Source: Lepidodermella squamata (lineage: Eukaryota; Gastrotricha). From it: DNA of 64,000 bases. The stretch is taken from assembly GCA_047495785.1 (NCBI GenBank), contig JBLDXI010000029.1, positions 682,001 to 746,000 of the forward strand, read 5' to 3'. The position numbers were made by a program, and so were the translations under genes. Every line of letters begins with the position of its first letter. Position 1 is the first letter of the stretch. Shown in pieces: positions 60,001 through 64,000 of this stretch. Under the pieces are notes generated by a model. The model worked only from the letters and a program-made list of their open reading frames with translations, was not told the origin of the DNA and did not search any database.

Positions 60001-62587
60001 CGCGGGTTGTTAACCTGTACGTCGCCGCCATGTCCGAAATGCGGAAGGCGCATCAGCAGTACGAACGGGCTGTAGACACCCTGACGAAGCGCCGCGATGA
60101 GGAGTGCCTGGCTAAAGAGGCTGATGCGCAGATTCAGCTGCGGACGAAAATTATGGAGGTCAACCACAAGTTGAATCAGCTCGAGCGAACCAAGTCCGAA
60201 TGTTTGTACGAGATCATTCGCCAGATAAGTCTCACTGAGACGACCCTGAAAGATTCTTCCGAGCGGTATTTCCACTTCATTTCGGTCGTTATCTGTGAAC
60301 ACCCTTCAGTGGTAAGTCTTAGTAAAAAATTATCAATAAATTATGCTTAATTAAACTAACCCATGGAAATTGAAAATGCAATTTTTTTTTTAATTTTTCA
60401 AATTTAATTAAAGTATTTCCTAGAAAAAATTCAGCCACATAATTGCCATTGATTCTCATTTTCGACTTCTTCGAATTTTAGTATGAAGCCATGCGGTCTC
60501 AATCACGTTGCATCGAAATCGGCGCGCAGTTCATGGCCGAAGTTCGGCGGATAATTTCCGATAGCAATCACTTCATCTTCGAACCCATCGAATTCGAACA
60601 GCTGTAAGTTTTCATAACGACCTAATCTTTATAATTCCGAATTATTTTTCGAAAAATTTGCCGTAGTCGCTGATTGAAAGTATAGCTAACTAGTTATTTC
60701 TCCTTTTTTTAGAAGAAAAAGCGTGCGATCTTCCGGCGACAGCAGCGGCACTTCAGCGCTCGCCAGCTCAATAACGTCGATGATTCCACTGCCGCGGGCG
60801 TTCCGCGTGCCGCTCACCGTCATCACGTCATTCGACTCGGACGACGAGTCACCCTCACGGTCCTCGTCGCCAACACCGCCCGACCAGGCAGCGGCCAATC
60901 TTGAAACCAGCGGCACGAGCACCAGCTTCGACGGCGGTGCTTCGGCGTCAGGCCACGCGCAGCGGCAACATCGGCGAAAAACGCGCCAGGAGTCGCTCAG
61001 CAACAGCCACTGCCTTTCAAAGCTGCGCACGTCGTCGGCCCGCTGCGCCATCTGCCGCGCCGCTACCGTCTACGAGCACGGCGTCAAGTGTGATAAGGTG
61101 GGAAAAACTCAATTTTCATTCGTTTTCATCATTTTTGGAGGCGCCAATAGAAATCTCATTAGTATATGCAAATCAGCCGTGTTGATTTTGTGAATATTCA
61201 AAATGTAATGATTTGAATATGCTAATTCCTCGAATTGATTGGGTGAATATGCAAATTAGCTTAGAAAATGATCAAAATGTACGTGCATACGCAAATGAGG
61301 CTATAGGGGAATATGATCTCATTAGCATATTCACACAACAGTAAATGCATAATTTGCATATGCTAATGAGTTGATCGATTTTTTTACGCGATTTGTTTAT
61401 TGGAATTTCATATTTTTCAGTGTGGACTCGTCTTTCATCGCAAATGTGTCGAAAATTCGGCGACGCTGTGCGACTCGCGCCGTCGCTCGCCAATATTCGG
61501 CGTCGATCTCGCCACGCATCTGGCCGACACGGGCCAACCCGTGCCCCTCGTTCTGCAAAAATGCCTCGCCGCAATCGAACGCGACGCGCTCGCAGTTAAA
61601 GGCATCTACCGCGTGCCAGGGTCGAAAAAGCAGATTGAAGCCGTGTGTCGAGCGCTGGAAGAAGGCGCCGGCCATGCTGTTAACCTCGACGAAGAACAAC
61701 CGCATGTTCTAACCGGAATTGTGAAATCCTATCTGCTCCAACTCCCCGAGCCGCTTTTCACCAACAAATTAGCTCACTCTTTGTTGAAATCCAGTCGAGA
61801 AGACCGGCTGTCGATCGACGAGCTCCAAGTCGCGGTAAAACGGTTGCCAGAGGCAAATTATCTAACTTGCGGTCTGTTGCTTCAACACCTGCGAGTTGTC
61901 GCGGCTAAATCGGACGAAAATCAGATGACCGTCTCGAATTTAGCCATCATCTTCGGCCCAACCTTACTGCTATCCGTGCTGAGAGGCCAACAACATTTGC
62001 AACAGTCAACCTCCGTGAGTGGGGCGAATGACGAAATGTGGTCGACATCCATGGCTGACACGGTTCATGCGTCGAAAGTCGTCGAGAAACTGCTTACGAA
62101 TTTTGACCTGGTTTTCGACAATCTACCGCTCTTCCACACAACGCCAGTAGTTAACGGGTCCGTAGAAGAGCCGAAAGCGCCTGCTGCCGTGAGTAACGAA
62201 AGTCGCCTGAGTAATGCGCCTAGTGAAGACGTACCGCATACTAAGTCGTCGCCAGCCGGGTCGCCGACCTCGTCGAAACACTCGTCCCCCGGGCCGCAAG
62301 TCGGGCCGAACACGGCTAGTCAAGAATTGCCCCCTGTAACGCTAACGACGATCGTGCCGTTCCGGCCGATCCAGCCGAGTAATAATGTGACTTCATCTAG
62401 TGCTTCATCCTCTTCGCTGCAAACCAGTCATGTTATGCACCACTCGTATGACGCGACGGTGACGTCGGCGCCGGCGCCGCTCCCACTGTCGCCGTCGTCG
62501 AGCACCACCGATACGTCGATTCAGTCTGTATCGGCTGTAAATGCGCCAATTAGCAAAAAGCTAAGCAATGTCATTGTTAGACTCTGA
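51060..62587 (+). CDS. F-BAR-like / C1 / RhoGAP protein, ARHGAP29/ARHGAP45/GMIP family
   Basis: Predicted GTPase-activating protein for Rho-family GTPases. Exons: 51060-51311, 52259-52799, 55250-55405, 58404-58997, 59749-60311, 60482-60603, 60713-61097, 61421-62587; the sum is 3780 bases, giving 1259 residues, with all phases matching. Order: a disordered GC-rich N-terminus (MDDRPRMARRLTSPAFGLAP) and Ser/His/Pro-rich region; F-BAR-like helices (YLKDIASYVEKRTLFYMDYL to ERYFHFISVVICEHPSV); a Ser-rich linker; a C1 zinc domain (HCLSKLR...CAIC...GVKCDKCGLVFHRKC...C); LFG-like link IFGVDLATHL; RhoGAP with arginine finger in KGIYRVPGSKKQ and YLLQLPEPLF and NLAIIFGPTLL; and a Ser/Pro-rich tail. The F-BAR, C1, GAP order is that of ARHGAP29, ARHGAP45 and GMIP. 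In this family the GAP usually favours RhoA; that is inference here. An upstream noncoding exon cannot be excluded. Confidence 0.92.
51312..52258 (+). other. RhoGAP intron 1, containing R1 copy 3
   Basis: Phase-0 intron between NSVRKQ and YEENKVMYKG. R1 copy 3 (reverse) lies at about 51770-51835. Otherwise it is AT-rich. Confidence 0.85.
51770..51835 (-). repeat. Dispersed repeat R1, copy 3 (reverse)
   Basis: The reverse complement contains CCAGGTGAAATACCGATAAT and later CCGGTTACATTCGG, matching the landmarks of copies 1 and 2 in the dynein gene about 28-36 kb away. Confidence 0.6.
53556..54409. mobile_element. Composite palindromic / terminal-inverted-repeat element
   Basis: 53556-53690 is an imperfect palindrome: ATAGAGCCC...CACATAATAAG facing CTTATTATGTG...GGGCTCTAT around a small self-complementary loop. 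Next to it, AGTACTCGGGAGGAAGCT (about 53694) is matched in inverted form by AGCTTCCTCTAGAGTACT (about 54388), 16 of 18 bases, enclosing about 700 bases. Inside, 54230-54246 and 54273-54289 form a perfect 17-bp stem (CGAAAACCTTGCCCCGC). CTCGCTTCGCTCG-like motifs repeat near the stem, and the 18-mer GCTCGCTTCGCTCGCGTC also occurs in the hAT element at 46 kb. Non-autonomous DNA transposons are the likely source. Confidence 0.5.
54781..55015 (+). repeat. Dispersed repeat R3, copy 1
   Basis: Starts with ATCGGAAAAATCACTGATTT then GTAAAATCGATC, and ends near CGATATTTTGGG and TTGGAACCCT. The same landmarks, in the same order and orientation, occur at about 59275-59525. Confidence 0.55.
55406..58403 (+). 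other. RhoGAP intron 3 (3.0 kb)
   Basis: Phase-1 intron. It contains two blocks (about 55440-55900 and 56800-57340) mixing CGCGC/GCGCGC steps with ATTATTATT runs, like those upstream of the gene. No coding sequence or classic repeat is seen. Confidence 0.8.
58998..59748 (+). other. RhoGAP intron 4, containing R3 copy 2
   Basis: Phase-1 intron joining KRTLF to YMDYLKNLNK (a Tyr codon is split). R3 copy 2 is at about 59275-59525. Confidence 0.85.
59275..59525 (+). repeat. Dispersed repeat R3, copy 2
   Basis: Begins GATCGGAAAAATCACTGGTT then CGTAAAATCGATC, and ends near CCCGATATTTTGGG and TTCTGGAACCTTC. Same orientation as copy 1 in intron 2. Confidence 0.55.
61160..61370. promoter_or_regulatory. 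Cluster of POU-octamer-like motifs in RhoGAP intron 7
   Basis: Within about 200 bases of the 323-base intron, ATGCAAAT occurs exactly three times (61166 plus, 61249 plus, 61352 minus) and ATGCTAAT three times (61219 plus, 61321 minus, 61360 plus), with one near match ACGCAAAT (61289). ATGCAAAT is the classical octamer bound by POU-domain factors. The density on both strands could be an intronic enhancer, or a decayed short tandem repeat. Confidence 0.55.
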
Positions 62588-63699
62588 ATTTTGATATAAA
62601 ATATTTCGTCGTTATGGTTTCTACTTCTCAGTCCATTATTTACTAGTGCGTAGAAATTTCTACCAAATTTTATAGAAATGGCATCGCTTTGAATTTCAAT
62701 CATATCTTGAAAATACACAGCGGATCGCCTCATTTGCTATGCAACGGAGTGTAATAATTTTTCGATGCCACCTGAGGGTGGAAAAAACCGGAATAAGTGA
62801 GGCGATTTGCTATGCCTATGATACAATTATTTATAGCCACAATACGGAACCTGTGCGAAAAAATGACTCGATTCCAAGCAAGGCCTTATAGCTCCGTTTA
62901 CCTTTATAATTATGCGAGAAAATCGTAGATTCGATCTTTAACGTTCATTTCTCATTTTTCTACGGAATAATTGCTACCATCATTTATTCTCAATTTTCGT
63001 TATACCCATTTATTTTGATTGAAAAAATCGAGAGGTTTATATCATGTACTGTGTAACTGTTATATAATAGAATTATTTCACGTTCATTTCTGAATCTTAT
63101 GAGTAATTGCAAATTAAATTATACGTAAAGGCGCTGAGCGCGCAATTTGAAACTCGAACTGTCTGTTTTGTATAACGCAATAAAAAACTATTGTTATATA
63201 ATACATTATTTGAAAAGGTACCCGACTTTTTGCACTTTGGAACAGAAGTCCAGCGTTTTTTACGTACTTGAAAGAGTTTTTTTAATCCCGACCGCAACAC
63301 GTGTCGTCGGCCAATTTTTTTGCACCGTCACCTGGCTGGACTTTGCACTTTCTGGCACGAGGCTGAAGAGTAATGAAAAAAGTCTCCGTTTTTTATCGCA
63401 GTTCGAGGGGTGTCGCAGTTTTTACTGAAAATTTTTCCGACGCTGGTATTTTTGTTTTCTTCTCAAGAATAAATCTCGCAAAAATTCGTTCGTTTTCGAC
63501 GGTCAGTCACAAATAGCATATCATAGACGCCAGATAAAGAACAGCGGACAAATCAATATTGTGTTATCTCATTCAGAATAACAAAACAACAAAACGCATA
63601 GCGGAGAACAAAAAAATATCCAACATTTTCTCATCATCAAATAATAATAATAATAATTATAATGAGCGGCGGGTTTTCGTAGAAACGAAAATTGTTTTA
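62588..63699. other. Intergenic region downstream of the RhoGAP gene
   Basis: RhoGAP 3' UTR; a candidate AATAAA is at about 63179. A weak inverted pair ATCGCCTCATTT / AAGTGAGGCGAT lies at about 62722-62813. No gene is seen. Confidence 0.65.
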
Positions 63700-64000
63700 A
63701 TGGTGAGTTTTCCTTGTTTTTCAAAATTAACATTGGAAGTCGGCTGATTTCAAAAGGTGCAGTGAGACTTGAACGAAATAGCGGCACAGTATTCAACTAT
63801 TATTTTCGTTTTTACATCACAGAAATTTCGGTCTTGTGCCCTAACAAATTTCATCTTAGTAACTGTATTATGGCTTAGGTTTCAAACAAATCGCGCGTTT
63901 CCGTCGTTCCAAATACAGCGAAAAGCATGCTAACGAGAGAACAAGTCCTGCATTACAATGAAAAACGACAGAAAGTTCAAGCTGTTGTACCAGCAATTTT
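63700..64000 (+). CDS. 5' end of an unidentified gene, 3'-partial
   Basis: Proposed start ATG at 63700-63702 directly before a consensus donor GTGAGT; intron 63703-63878; acceptor GGCTTAG; exon 2 from 63879 to the window end. The joined frame reads MVSNKSRVSVVPNTAKSMLT followed by REQVLHYNEKRQKVQAVVPA and stays open for all 40 codons available. Codon use resembles that of the RhoGAP and dynein genes. The N-terminus is basic and Ser-rich, then probably helical. I do not recognise the protein. The start could also lie in an exon further upstream. Confidence 0.5.

Noticed and set aside
1-64000. CRISPR arrays, bacterial operons or a viral genome
   Set aside because: No regular direct-repeat arrays, no ribosome-binding-site-led gene strings, and the genes are spliced animal genes throughout.
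1-64000. Nematode origin suggested by intron style and the Kunitz/Cys-rich inhibitor
   Set aside because: A full-featured outer-arm axonemal dynein is not expected in nematodes, which lack motile cilia and flagella.

Overview
This is animal (metazoan) nuclear DNA: multi-exon genes with GT-AG introns, polyadenylation signals, animal-only receptor families and a motile-cilium dynein. The axonemal dynein argues against nematodes, which lack motile cilia. AT-rich introns ending in a T-run plus CAG, small introns elsewhere, and a Kunitz/WAP secreted inhibitor fit a small-bodied invertebrate such as a tardigrade or a spiralian. The sequence alone does not settle the species.

Layout. (1) 1-24325, plus strand: 13 exons covering the C-terminal 3630 residues of an outer-arm axonemal dynein heavy chain of the DNAH9/11/17 (beta) type. 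Its 5' end lies outside the window. Introns 5-9 are 1.2-2.2 kb and hold antisense relics of transposon coding sequence plus dispersed repeats. (2) 25168-33937, minus strand: a compact run of four genes, read right to left: an LRR membrane receptor, a KLHL10-type BTB-Kelch protein, a GABA-B-like class C receptor and a divergent Cys-loop channel subunit. (3) 33938-38017: a 4-kb gap with two large fold-back elements. (4) 38018-42096, plus strand: an intronless second GABA-B-like receptor and an intronless 12-finger C2H2 protein. (5) 42645-45319, plus: a secreted Kunitz / Cys-rich / Kunitz / Kunitz-like / WAP inhibitor. (6) 45320-51059: noncoding, with a non-autonomous hAT element flanked by a perfect 8-bp target duplication. 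(7) 51060-62587, plus: an eight-exon F-BAR-like / C1 / RhoGAP protein of the ARHGAP29/ARHGAP45/GMIP family; all exons join in frame to 1259 residues. (8) 63700-64000: the 5' end of one more plus-strand gene.

Functional themes. The dynein (flagellar motility) and KLHL10 (a CUL3 adaptor of sperm development in flies and mammals) are both linked to sperm. The receptors, channel, LRR protein and RhoGAP are signalling genes. No operon-like pathway is evident.

The most striking large-scale observation is a sharp change of gene style. Between about 24.4 and 43.1 kb, genes are intronless or have introns of 50, 50, 50, 50, 51 and 55 nt, and I saw none of the dispersed repeats found outside. On both sides introns run from 73 to about 3000 nt and share repeat families across the block. 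This may be regional genome organisation, a large insertion, or an assembly join. The right boundary falls inside the Kunitz gene.
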